Shown piece by piece: positions 9,968-16,661 of a DNA stretch of 64,000 nt. Both the position numbers and the translations under genes were made by a program. Within the stretch, counting starts at the first letter, position 1, and each line of letters opens with the position of its first letter. The notes beneath the pieces are model-generated. The model saw only the letters and a list, made by a program, of their open reading frames with translations. It made no database searches and was not told the origin of the DNA. The DNA lies in the NCBI GenBank assembly GCA_035492775.1, contig DATJIW010000073.1:1-64000 (forward strand). Direction: 5' to 3'. This DNA comes from DATJFQ01 sp035492775. Its GTDB lineage: Bacteria > Acidobacteriota > Vicinamibacteria > Vicinamibacterales > 2-12-FULL-66-21.

Positions 9968-10552
9968 GTGGTGTGTGATTGTCAGTTTCCGAATCGCTCT
10001 CGGCGTACGTGCGAGGCAGGCCTCCTGGCAACCCGACGTTCGAGGTTCGGGGCCTCGGGGTTCACGCTCGTCGAACTGTTGATCGTGATTGCGATCATTG
10101 CCGTCATTGCGGCGCTCGCGATTCCGGGACTGCTGCGCGCACGCATTTCCGGCAACGAGGCCTCGGCGATCGCCTCGATCCGTGCCATCTCCACCGCGCA
10201 GGCGACGTACTCGCGCAGCTGCGCCGACGGTCTGTACGCGAAGCAACTCGGTGATCTGGGAACCGCGCCCTCGGGGCAGCAGCCCTTCCTCAGCCCCGAC
10301 CTCACCGTGTCGGCTACGGTCACGAAGAGCGGCTACACGTTCTCGCTCGACGGGACTGCGGCGAGCGGCACGACGTGCACCGGATCGACCGACGTCGCGT
10401 CGGGCTTTCACTCGTGGGCCAACCCGATCTCGTCGAATCAGGGCGTCCGCTACTTCGGCTCGAATACCACCAACACGGTCTGGCAGTCCGACACGACCCT
10501 CAGCGGATTGACGGACGGCGGGACACCGTCGACGGGCACGCCCATCCAGTAA
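9968..10552 (+). CDS. pilA: Type IV pilin (PilA-like) with an unusually long leader
   Basis: Prepilin for the pilus fibre or a close relative. The mature part begins after Gly in SG^FTLVELLIVIAI with Glu at +5, followed by LLRARISGNEASAI and a globular domain with two cysteines (SCADG and TTCTG) that can pair. The only usable starts are GTG 9968 and GTG 9971, so the leader is about 31 residues instead of the usual 6-10 and contains three cysteines. GGGGTG just upstream could be the ribosome site. The gene follows pilR by 3 bases. Its sequence has clearly diverged from the two downstream pilins (for example GTAPSGQQPFLSPDLTVSA), so it may be a minor or alternative major pilin. Confidence 0.9.
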   Translation: MVCDCQFPNRSRRTCEAGLLATRRSRFGASGFTLVELLIVIAIIAVIAALAIPGLLRARISGNEASAIASIRAISTAQATYSRSCADGLYAKQLGDLGTAPSGQQPFLSPDLTVSATVTKSGYTFSLDGTAASGTTCTGSTDVASGFHSWANPISSNQGVRYFGSNTTNTVWQSDTTLSGLTDGGTPSTGTPIQ

Positions 10553-10707
10553 TCCCGCGCGCGTCGACCGCGGATTGCGGCGTCTCCGCCGGTTTCCGCC
10601 CGGACCATCCTGCTCGCGACCCGAAGGTGGGCCAGCCGGGCGCGGGAAACAGCTATTTCATTTGCACACAGCGCTTTATGCCTGCAATGACGCCGCTGGG
10701 CGCTGCC

Positions 10708-10723
10708 GGGCATTGCGGTTGCT
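10708..10723 (+). promoter_or_regulatory. Weak second sigma-54-like element
   Basis: GGGCATTGCGGTTGCT keeps the invariant GG and GC dinucleotides at sigma-54 spacing and a full TTGCT at -12, but only 4 of 6 at -24. It lies 190 bases upstream of the strong sigma-54 promoter. Possibly a relic or a minor promoter. Confidence 0.2.
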
Positions 10724-10759
10724 CTCAAAGAGCGGGAAGGGGCTGATTACGACAATTCA

Positions 10760-10807
10760 TGACAATAAACGGGTGCCATTTATTGTCAGGTGCCGTGAAA
10801 TGGCACC
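10760..10807 (+). promoter_or_regulatory. Overlapping palindromes, candidate PilR (enhancer) binding sites
   Basis: Two overlapping perfect inverted repeats. TGACAATAAA (10760-10769) pairs with TTTATTGTCA (10779-10788). GGTGCCATTT (10772-10781) pairs with AAATGGCACC (10798-10807). They share bases, so only one hairpin can form at a time. GACAAT occurs twice in direct orientation (10751, 10761) and once inverted. The array lies roughly 115-165 bases upstream of the start expected from the sigma-54 promoter, the usual distance for an NtrC-class activator. The TGTC cores resemble the published Pseudomonas PilR half-site. A mobile REP-like palindrome is the alternative. Confidence 0.5.
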
Positions 10808-10823
10808 ATGCCCGCGGTATAAT
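10795..10823 (+). promoter_or_regulatory. Possible sigma-70 promoter overlapping the palindrome array
   Basis: A perfect TATAAT (10818-10823) lies 17 bases after GTGAAA (10795-10800, 4 of 6 to TTGACA). It would start transcription about 180 bases before the pilin at 11008 and read through the sigma-54 promoter. It may give basal expression. Confidence 0.3.
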
Positions 10824-10897
10824 TTGAGACGTCCAACCCACACCAAATAGCTGAACCAAAGGCCCTTAAGCGGCGCTGCGCGTCTTATGGACGAGCG

Positions 10898-10913
10898 TGG
10901 CACCCCGGTTGCT
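10898..10913 (+). promoter_or_regulatory. Sigma-54 (RpoN) promoter of the pilin gene
   Basis: TGGCACCCCGGTTGCT matches the -24/-12 consensus TGGCAC-N5-TTGCW at every defined position. Transcription would start near 10924, giving a leader of about 80 bases to the ATG at 11008. With a PilS/PilR pair immediately upstream and candidate activator palindromes at suitable distance, this is a textbook arrangement for PilR-RpoN control of pilA. Confidence 0.85.
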
Positions 10914-11007
10914 CAATCGGCAGGCACGCAGCCGCCGAGACGTGGCCCGGGGGCGGCGGGCACGTGACGCGGCCACCACCACACAACGGACACAGGAGAA
11001 TTCGCTC

Positions 11008-11523
11008 ATGAAAGTTCGGAACCAGAAGGGCTTCACGCTTATCGAGCTGCTGATCGTGGTCGCGATCATCGGCATCATCGCGGCGATCGCGGTCCCCGGC
11101 CTCCTCCGGGCGCGCATCTCCGGCAACGAGGCATCGGCCATCGGGTCCATGCGCGCAATCGCCAGCGCGGAATCGACGTTCTCGGCGAGCTGCGCCAACG
11201 GTCTCTACACCTCCTCGCTGACGGTCCTCGGCAGCGGCCCCTCGGGCGGCTCCGCGTTCATCAGCCCGGATCTGGGCGCCTCGGCCACGGCGACCAAGAG
11301 CGGCTACACCGTGAGCCTTGGCGGATCGAGCGCCACCGGCACGGCCTGCAACGGTGCGACGACGCTGTCGTCCGGCTACCATGCGTGGGCGAACCCGGTG
11401 TCGACGTCGACCGGCACGCGCTACTTCGGCACGAACACGACGGGCACGATCTGGCAGGCGACCTCGACGCTCAGCGGCATGGACGACTCCAGCACGCCGT
11501 CGACCGGCACCGTCATCCAGTAA
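11008..11523 (+). CDS. pilA: Major-type type IV pilin PilA
   Basis: Structural pilin of 171 residues. The 8-residue leader MKVRNQKG is cut before FTLIELLIVVAIIGIIAAI (Glu at +5), leaving a 163-residue mature subunit. C62 and C114 are the only cysteines and probably form the disulfide of the globular head. The C-terminal half is rich in Ser, Thr and Gly (STPSTGTVIQ end), a possible target for O-glycosylation. Start chosen at ATG 11008 with AGGAGA 8 bases upstream; an in-frame start at 10897 falls inside the sigma-54 promoter. It is followed by an intrinsic terminator and then a nearly identical pilin gene, so this is the best candidate for the main fibre subunit. Confidence 0.95.
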   Translation: MKVRNQKGFTLIELLIVVAIIGIIAAIAVPGLLRARISGNEASAIGSMRAIASAESTFSASCANGLYTSSLTVLGSGPSGGSAFISPDLGASATATKSGYTVSLGGSSATGTACNGATTLSSGYHAWANPVSTSTGTRYFGTNTTGTIWQATSTLSGMDDSSTPSTGTVIQ

Positions 11524-11550
11524 CACGGGCCTCGAGCCGCGTCACAACAC

Positions 11551-11590
11551 GAGGGAAGCCCGGCCGGGCTTCCCTCATTTCATTTCGGGA
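11551..11590 (+). terminator. Intrinsic terminator after the second pilin
   Basis: Perfect 26-base palindrome at 11551-11576 (arms GAGGGAAGCCCGG and CCGGGCTTCCCTC) followed by ATTTCATTTC. Very stable stem with a short T-rich tail, 27 bases after the pilin stop. It probably makes the strong pilin transcript largely monocistronic, with some read-through to the next pilin. Confidence 0.8.
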
Positions 11591-11646
11591 GGGGCAACCG
11601 CGTGCGGCCCGTCCAGGCCGCGTATCGAAGACAGGAGATTGCAGTC

Positions 11647-12162
11647 ATGAGAGTTCGGAAGGAACGGGGCTTCACCCTGATCGAATTGCTGATCGTCGTC
11701 GCGATCATCGGAATCATTGCCGCCATCGCGGTGCCCGGCCTGCTGCGGGCGCGTATCTCCGGAAACGAAGCGTCGGCCATCGGATCGATGCGGGCGATCG
11801 CCAGCGCGGAGTCGACGTTCTCCGCCAGCTGCGCGAACGGACTCTACACCTCGTCGCTGACGGTTCTCGGCAGCGGCCCCTCCGGCGGTTCGGCGTTCAT
11901 CAGCCCGGACCTTGGCGCCTCGGCGACCGCGACGAAGAGCGGTTACACGGTCAGCCTCGGCGGCTCGACCGCGTCAGGCACGGCCTGCAACGGCGCGACG
12001 ACGCTGTCGTCCGGCTATCACGCATGGGCCGACCCCGTCTCGACGTCGACCGGCACGCGTTACTTCGGCACGAACACGACCGGTACGATCTGGCAGGCGA
12101 CCGCGACCTTGAGCGGCATGGACGACTCCAGCACGCCTTCGACCGGAAGCGTTATCCAGTAA
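11647..12162 (+). CDS. pilA: Second near-identical major-type type IV pilin
   Basis: Pilin of 171 residues, about 95% identical to the one at 11008-11523 (roughly nine differences, mostly conservative and concentrated in the leader and a Ser/Thr loop). Leader MRVRKERG, then FTLIELLIVVAIIG with Glu at +5, and the same two cysteines. ATG 11647 has AGGAGA at good spacing; the longer in-frame extension upstream is noncoding. At DNA level many third positions differ from its neighbour (TTCACGCTTATC against TTCACCCTGATC), so this is an old duplication held by selection on the protein. No clear promoter of its own; terminators flank it on both sides. Confidence 0.95.
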   Translation: MRVRKERGFTLIELLIVVAIIGIIAAIAVPGLLRARISGNEASAIGSMRAIASAESTFSASCANGLYTSSLTVLGSGPSGGSAFISPDLGASATATKSGYTVSLGGSTASGTACNGATTLSSGYHAWADPVSTSTGTRYFGTNTTGTIWQATATLSGMDDSSTPSTGSVIQ

Positions 12163-12181
12163 GGCCAGTCACCTCCCATTT

Positions 12182-12225
12182 CCAACGCCCGGGCCGACCA
12201 GACCCGGGCGTTGGCGATTTCCTTC
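12182..12225 (+). terminator. Intrinsic terminator after the third pilin
   Basis: Perfect 12-bp stem CCAACGCCCGGG (12182-12193) / CCCGGGCGTTGG (12203-12214) with a 9-base loop, then CGATTTCCTTCTC. It starts 19 bases after the pilin stop. It separates the pilin genes from the YfhO gene, whose spurious longer start (TTG 12211) lies inside this stem. Confidence 0.7.
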
Positions 12226-12357
12226 TCGGAGGCCTGCCGGAACCCGACTTCCGGACCGATACAGCCTTCGATCCGTGCCGCTTGCCGCCCGTCGATGTCG
12301 ATTCCCGCGACTGCACACACAGCGACCGTTCACGGGGCAGATCCTCAGTCTGATCTG

Positions 12358-14754
12358 ATGCCGGGTCCGCGCAACCGCGGCTGGATCTGGCCGCTCATAG
12401 CCGTCGTTGCAGCCACGGTTCCGATCGCCGGCGTCTTCACGCTCTCGCGTATTTTCTTCGTCCGCGACCTCACGCTGGCCTTCAGGTCGCGCTTCCTGTT
12501 CTTTCGACACGCAGTCTTTTCGGGCGTCTTCCCGTTGTGGGATCCCTACGTTGCCAACGGCCAGCCGGCCGTGAGCGATGCCCTGTATCAGCTCTTTCAT
12601 TTTCCGTCGATCCCGATCCGCCTGCTCCTTCCCGACGTCATCGCTTACAACGTGTGGATCGCGCTCCCCGTGCCGCTTGCGGCAACAGGCGCGTATGTCT
12701 ACTTGAAGCGCTACGTGCAGCCGGCGGCGGCGTCGCTCGGCGCGATCGCATTTGCGGTCGCCGGCCCGACGGTGTCGTCAACGAACTTTCCCAACCTGTC
12801 GTGGTCTGTGGCGTGCGTTCCCTGGGTTTTCGCGGCGGTCGACCGCGCAGCCGTGACGCGCCGCGCCTCATCCGCAGCGGTCGTGTCGATCGCGCTGGCC
12901 GCGCAGGCGCTGGCAGGCGAACCCGTGACGTTCGCAGCAACCCTCGCGATTGCGGCGTTGTACGTCGTCTGGCCGCTGAAGGGATGGCGCGACTGGCGGC
13001 TGCTGGTGCTGACGGGAAGCGCCGTTGCCCTCGGCGTGCTGCTGGCGTCCATCCAGTTCGTGCCGCTGGCGCACGCCGGCAGTCAGTCGGTTCGATCCTT
13101 CATGGAACCGGACGACTTCTGGTCGCTGCACCCGCTGGCGCTGCTCGAGTTGTTTGCGCCGCATTTCTTCGGCGAGTACTTCCACTCGAATCTCGCCGAG
13201 CTGACGTGGATGCCCGCGCTGAACAGCGGGCGCGAGCCGTTCTACTACTCGATGTACATGGGAATCCCGTTCGCGCTTGCGGCAAGCGTCGCCGCGTGCG
13301 CACGCCGGCCTCGGACCACGTTCTGGGCCGCCGTCATCGCCGGATGCGTGCTCGCATCGATGGGCGCGCACACGCCGTTCTACCCGTTCCTTCAATCCGT
13401 CGTGCCCGGTCTGCGCGCGTTCCGGTTCCCGGTCAAATACCTTTCACTGGCCGCCATGGGCGTCTCGGTGCTCGCCGCGCTGGCGATCGACTGGATGATG
13501 CGGGGCGAAGTGCCGCGCGCCGCGCTGCGGATAGCGGTCGCGGCATGGGTGCTCATCGCGGCGGTCGTCTACGGCTTCGTGGCGTGGCAGATGATTGCGC
13601 CGCGGCTTCCGTTGTATCTCGTATTCGAGACCGCGCAACGCGTCCACGTGCGCTCGCCGATCCAGGGCGCAGAGTTCCTGATCTATCGCGCGCGTCCGCT
13701 CCTGTCGGCGATGGTGCTGAAGATCATCTGTGGCGCGTTCCTGCTCGCCGTCGCCTCGAGCCGCCGCCCGGAGCGGCGACTTGCGCTCGTGACGCTTGGG
13801 GCCTTTGCGGCGGTCGATCTGGTACTTGCGAACGCCAGCGTGAACCCGACGATGCCGGCGGCACTCCTCGACAAGCCCGCGTGGCTGCAGCAGATTCCGG
13901 CGAATCTGCACGAGCGCATCTACGTGGGCGGACGCCTCGGCGGATACGTCGAAGCGACGGACGTGGACGCGCCGAAATACATCGCGGAGATTCCCGGGTA
14001 CACGCCGATGGAGCAACGCTTCATCGCGGTGAACGAGCTCGCGTTCCATCCGTCCGGCTGGCAGATTCGGGAAACGATGTCGTACGACCTGCCGCTCATC
14101 TGGCCCGTGCTCAACATGAAGACGCAGAACCGCTTCCGCACCGCGCCGCGCGCCGACCGGATGCGCTTCCTGCTGCGCACCGGGATGCGGTACGCGATCC
14201 TGCCAGCGCCGGCGCCTCAGGGCTTGAAACCGCTTGCGACGTTCGTCGGCGCGGAGCAGCTGAAACTGTACGACGTCAACCCGAACGCGCATCGAGCATA
14301 CGTCGTCGGTGACGCCTTGATGGGCCCGGATCCCGACTGGGCCGTCGAGGGCCTGTTCCAGCCCCGTTTCGATCCGTCGGCCGGAGTGCTGGTCTCCGAA
14401 ACGCCTCCGCCTCCTGCGGGGCTGCCCGGCGCCCCCGCTGCGGCCTCAGCAGAGTTCATCGAGGACGGCCTGAATCGTGTCGTTGTGCGGGCGGGATTGC
14501 CCGCCGACGGTTATCTCGCGCTCCTCGACTCCTATGATCCCGACTGGAACGTCGATGTGGACGGCGCGCCGGCGCCGCTGATGCGCGCCAACGGTCTGTT
14601 TCGGGCCGTGCACCTGCGGACGGGCACGCACATCGTCACTTTCACCTACCGCCCGAGATTCCTGTATCTCGGCGCCGTGCTGACCGCAGTGGCAGCGTTG
14701 ACGCTGACGATCTGGTGCGTGCTCGACGCGCGGAGGCGGCCGTCCATCGTCTAA
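12358..14754 (+). CDS. YfhO-family multi-pass membrane protein, candidate pilin glycosyltransferase
   Basis: Large polytopic protein of 798 residues from ATG 12358. It has about a dozen hydrophobic helices up to residue 490 and a C-terminal soluble domain with a final helix. The first outer loop has the YfhO/GT-C pattern SRIFFVRDLTLAFRSR and FPLWDPYVANGQP, whose acidic residues are likely catalytic. Known YfhO proteins in Firmicutes are GT-C-fold enzymes that decorate cell-wall polymers using lipid-linked sugars. Here it lies just after two pilin genes and has a paralogue at 19843 that is fused to a pilin. In Pseudomonas the pilin glycosyltransferases TfpO and TfpW are also encoded beside pilA. 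Pilin glycosylation is therefore a reasonable but untested inference. Confidence 0.8.
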   Translation: MPGPRNRGWIWPLIAVVAATVPIAGVFTLSRIFFVRDLTLAFRSRFLFFRHAVFSGVFPLWDPYVANGQPAVSDALYQLFHFPSIPIRLLLPDVIAYNVWIALPVPLAATGAYVYLKRYVQPAAASLGAIAFAVAGPTVSSTNFPNLSWSVACVPWVFAAVDRAAVTRRASSAAVVSIALAAQALAGEPVTFAATLAIAALYVVWPLKGWRDWRLLVLTGSAVALGVLLASIQFVPLAHAGSQSVRSFMEPDDFWSLHPLALLELFAPHFFGEYFHSNLAELTWMPALNSGREPFYYSMYMGIPFALAASVAACARRPRTTFWAAVIAGCVLASMGAHTPFYPFLQSVVPGLRAFRFPVKYLSLAAMGVSVLAALAIDWMMRGEVPRAALRIAVAAWVLIAAVVYGFVAWQMIAPRLPLYLVFETAQRVHVRSPIQGAEFLIYRARPLLSAMVLKIICGAFLLAVASSRRPERRLALVTLGAFAAVDLVLANASVNPTMPAALLDKPAWLQQIPANLHERIYVGGRLGGYVEATDVDAPKYIAEIPGYTPMEQRFIAVNELAFHPSGWQIRETMSYDLPLIWPVLNMKTQNRFRTAPRADRMRFLLRTGMRYAILPAPAPQGLKPLATFVGAEQLKLYDVNPNAHRAYVVGDALMGPDPDWAVEGLFQPRFDPSAGVLVSETPPPPAGLPGAPAAASAEFIEDGLNRVVVRAGLPADGYLALLDSYDPDWNVDVDGAPAPLMRANGLFRAVHLRTGTHIVTFTYRPRFLYLGAVLTAVAALTLTIWCVLDARRRPSIV

Positions 14755-14818
14755 GCTCGATGTTGCGGCTTGCAGCACTCGCCGGCCTTCAGCCAGAATA
14801 CGGGTCCAGAGTGGACGC

Positions 14819-15427
14819 GTGCAGGGGCAAACCATCGTTCGCGACCCGGCGACGGATTACCGCAGACTCGTAGCCGCGCTGGCCTCGAAGGCTGCGCGCC
14901 TGGGTTCCACGGACGGCGAGGCGGCCGCGCAGGAAGCGCTCAGACGGTCCCTCGCGCACCCAATCTCCCGCGCCGCAATCGTCTACTACTTTCGCGAGGA
15001 TCCGGCCATCGGCGCCGAATCGCCGGAGTGGCAGCTGCAGCAGCTGTTCGCCTGGCTCTATGGCGTGCTGCGATTCGTCGTCCGGGAGGAACGCGCGCAT
15101 GCGAGCGCGCGCCGGGAGTTTCGATCCGACGACGGTGTGATGGATGTGTGCGATCCGTCGCCGGACCAGCTCGAGGCCCTCATCGACGACGAATTGCGCG
15201 GAATCGTCCGCGAGTGCCTGACCTCGTTGAAAGGCGATCAGCGCCGCGTGCTGCTGCTGCGCGCGGAAGGCCTGAAGTACGAGCAGATCGCAGCACGGCT
15301 GGGTGTCAGCGGGAACACCGTGGCGACCTGGGTCCGCCGCGGGACGCATGCGGTCACGCGTCTCGTCGAGGAACGGATGCGCGCGCAGGCGCACGCGATC
15401 TACGACCAGGGATATCAGAAGCAATGA
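14819..15427 (+). CDS. ECF-type RNA polymerase sigma factor
   Basis: Alternative sigma factor of 202 residues starting at GTG 14819. A divergent region 2 occupies about residues 25-105 (LQQLFAWLYGVLRFVVREE); region 4 is clear at 130-185 (RRVLLLRAEGLKYEQIAARL then GVSGNTVATWVRRGTHAV, a helix-turn-helix). It lies 64 bases after the YfhO gene and 7 bases before a membrane TPR protein that is probably its anti-sigma factor, followed by a TPR-CHAT protease. Targets are unknown. I see no ECF-type autoregulatory promoter that I would defend. Confidence 0.85.
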   Translation: MQGQTIVRDPATDYRRLVAALASKAARLGSTDGEAAAQEALRRSLAHPISRAAIVYYFREDPAIGAESPEWQLQQLFAWLYGVLRFVVREERAHASARREFRSDDGVMDVCDPSPDQLEALIDDELRGIVRECLTSLKGDQRRVLLLRAEGLKYEQIAARLGVSGNTVATWVRRGTHAVTRLVEERMRAQAHAIYDQGYQKQ

Positions 15428-15434
15428 GGATTTG

Positions 15435-16661
15435 ATGGCCGACGTTTCAAGCCGCCTCGAGCGATTCATGGCAGGAGAACTCTCCCGCGGTGAAGAGCGG
15501 GAGATCGCGCAGGCGGCCCTCCAGGACGGCGAGTTGTTCGACGCGTTGATGACGGCGAGCACCACCCACGCCGCTCTCCGCCTCGAAGGCGCCGGCGAAC
15601 GCGCGGCAGTCCCGGTGACGGCCGTCGGAAACCGGGCCGTTCGGTTTCTGCGTACGCCAGTCGGCCGTGGAGTACTGGCCGCGGCCGCGGCCGCGATCAT
15701 CGTGGTGGTCGTCTCTCCAATCGCACGCAGGACGGCAGCGCCGTCAACGCCCTCCGCGCCGGCGCCGGCGTCTCAGCCGCTGCGGCCTATTGCGCCTTCA
15801 GCGCCGGATCTACCGGCGCCGACCTTCCTCACCGCGCATCTCGAGGACCTCGCGGGCACTGCCACTGCCGCATTTCGAGCGGCGCCCTCGCCAAGCCGCC
15901 CGCCGAACGCAGAGGGCGCGATCACCTCTGTTCGCGAGCACGAAGCCTGGGCCGCGCTGGGTTCAGTCGACGGCGTAACCCAGGGTGCGGTTCTGCAGAT
16001 CTTCCGCGGACGCGATCGTACGAATTCGATTGGCAGCATCACGGCCAACGCAGTGTTTCGCGATCGCATGCGCGGATCGACGACGACGGCGTCGCCGCGT
16101 CCCGGCGACGTTGCGGTCCTGCCGCCACGTCTCGTTGTTGCGGCTCTCCATCAGCGCATGGTGTCGCTGATCGCAGCAGGGGAGATCGCGGCTGCGCGCG
16201 CGACGGGCGATCGGGCCGCCGCCCTCTTGCAGGCGCCCGATGTTCCGGTCAGCGACAAGCGCGGAGTACTCGCGCTGCTCGGCGCGCTCGAGCGCCGCTC
16301 CGGCAGCGTCGATCGCGCCGTCGAACACCTGAGGGCCGCGGCCGCACTGTTCGACGGTCCTGCTCGCACTGCAGCCGGCGAGCGGACCGATACGCTCACC
16401 GAACTCGCCGCCGCTCTCGCCGAGGTGCATCAAGGGGAGGCGGCCAGTCAGGCGCTGCGACTGGCGCAGACGACTGCTTCGGGCGCGGCGGCCGGCCGGA
16501 TCGAGAACAATCTCGGCGCGGTGGCTGCGATGCGTGGTGATCGGGAAGCGGCGGCAGCACTCTATCAATCGGCGCTGCGGTCGCTGGGCCGCACGCCCGC
16601 GACCGCGGACGAACGCCGCGCGATCGAGAAGAACCTGGCGGATCTCACGGCCGTGCGATGA
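15435..16661 (+). CDS. Single-pass membrane protein with TPR domain, probable anti-sigma factor
   Basis: Protein of 408 residues from ATG 15435 (GAGGA upstream). The N-terminal 70 residues (SRLERFMAGELSRGEEREIA) resemble the cytoplasmic helical part of anti-sigma factors. One membrane helix follows at about 79-96, then a Pro/Ala-rich stretch, a small beta-rich segment (SVDGVTQGAVLQIFRGRD) and TPR-like helices from about 240 to the end. There is no cysteine anywhere, so it is not a zinc-binding anti-sigma factor. If the N-terminus is inside, the TPR part is periplasmic. It follows the sigma gene by 7 bases and its stop overlaps the CHAT protease start (ATGA). The anti-sigma role is inferred from position and layout. 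Confidence 0.65.
   Translation: MADVSSRLERFMAGELSRGEEREIAQAALQDGELFDALMTASTTHAALRLEGAGERAAVPVTAVGNRAVRFLRTPVGRGVLAAAAAAIIVVVVSPIARRTAAPSTPSAPAPASQPLRPIAPSAPDLPAPTFLTAHLEDLAGTATAAFRAAPSPSRPPNAEGAITSVREHEAWAALGSVDGVTQGAVLQIFRGRDRTNSIGSITANAVFRDRMRGSTTTASPRPGDVAVLPPRLVVAALHQRMVSLIAAGEIAAARATGDRAAALLQAPDVPVSDKRGVLALLGALERRSGSVDRAVEHLRAAAALFDGPARTAAGERTDTLTELAAALAEVHQGEAASQALRLAQTTASGAAAGRIENNLGAVAAMRGDREAAAALYQSALRSLGRTPATADERRAIEKNLADLTAVR

Larger units (their letters stand above)
10553..11007 (+). other. 455-base regulatory region upstream of the second pilin
   Basis: No credible gene. The first 200 bases after the pilin at 9968-10552 show nothing I can name except the weak sigma-54-like element. 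Then come the palindrome array, a TATAAT, the strong sigma-54 promoter, and a GC-rich leader of about 80 bases with a GCCGCC/GGCGGC hairpin potential before the ribosome site AGGAGA. No intrinsic terminator follows the first pilin. Confidence 0.6.

Noticed and set aside
10897..11007. Upstream start for the second pilin at 10897
   Set aside because: It lies within the sigma-54 promoter itself and would give a 37-residue extra leader; ATG 11008 has a good ribosome site and a normal leader.
12211..12357. Longer start (TTG 12211) for the first YfhO gene
   Set aside because: It begins inside the right arm of the pilin terminator and adds a stretch without family similarity; ATG 12358 fits the first membrane helix better.
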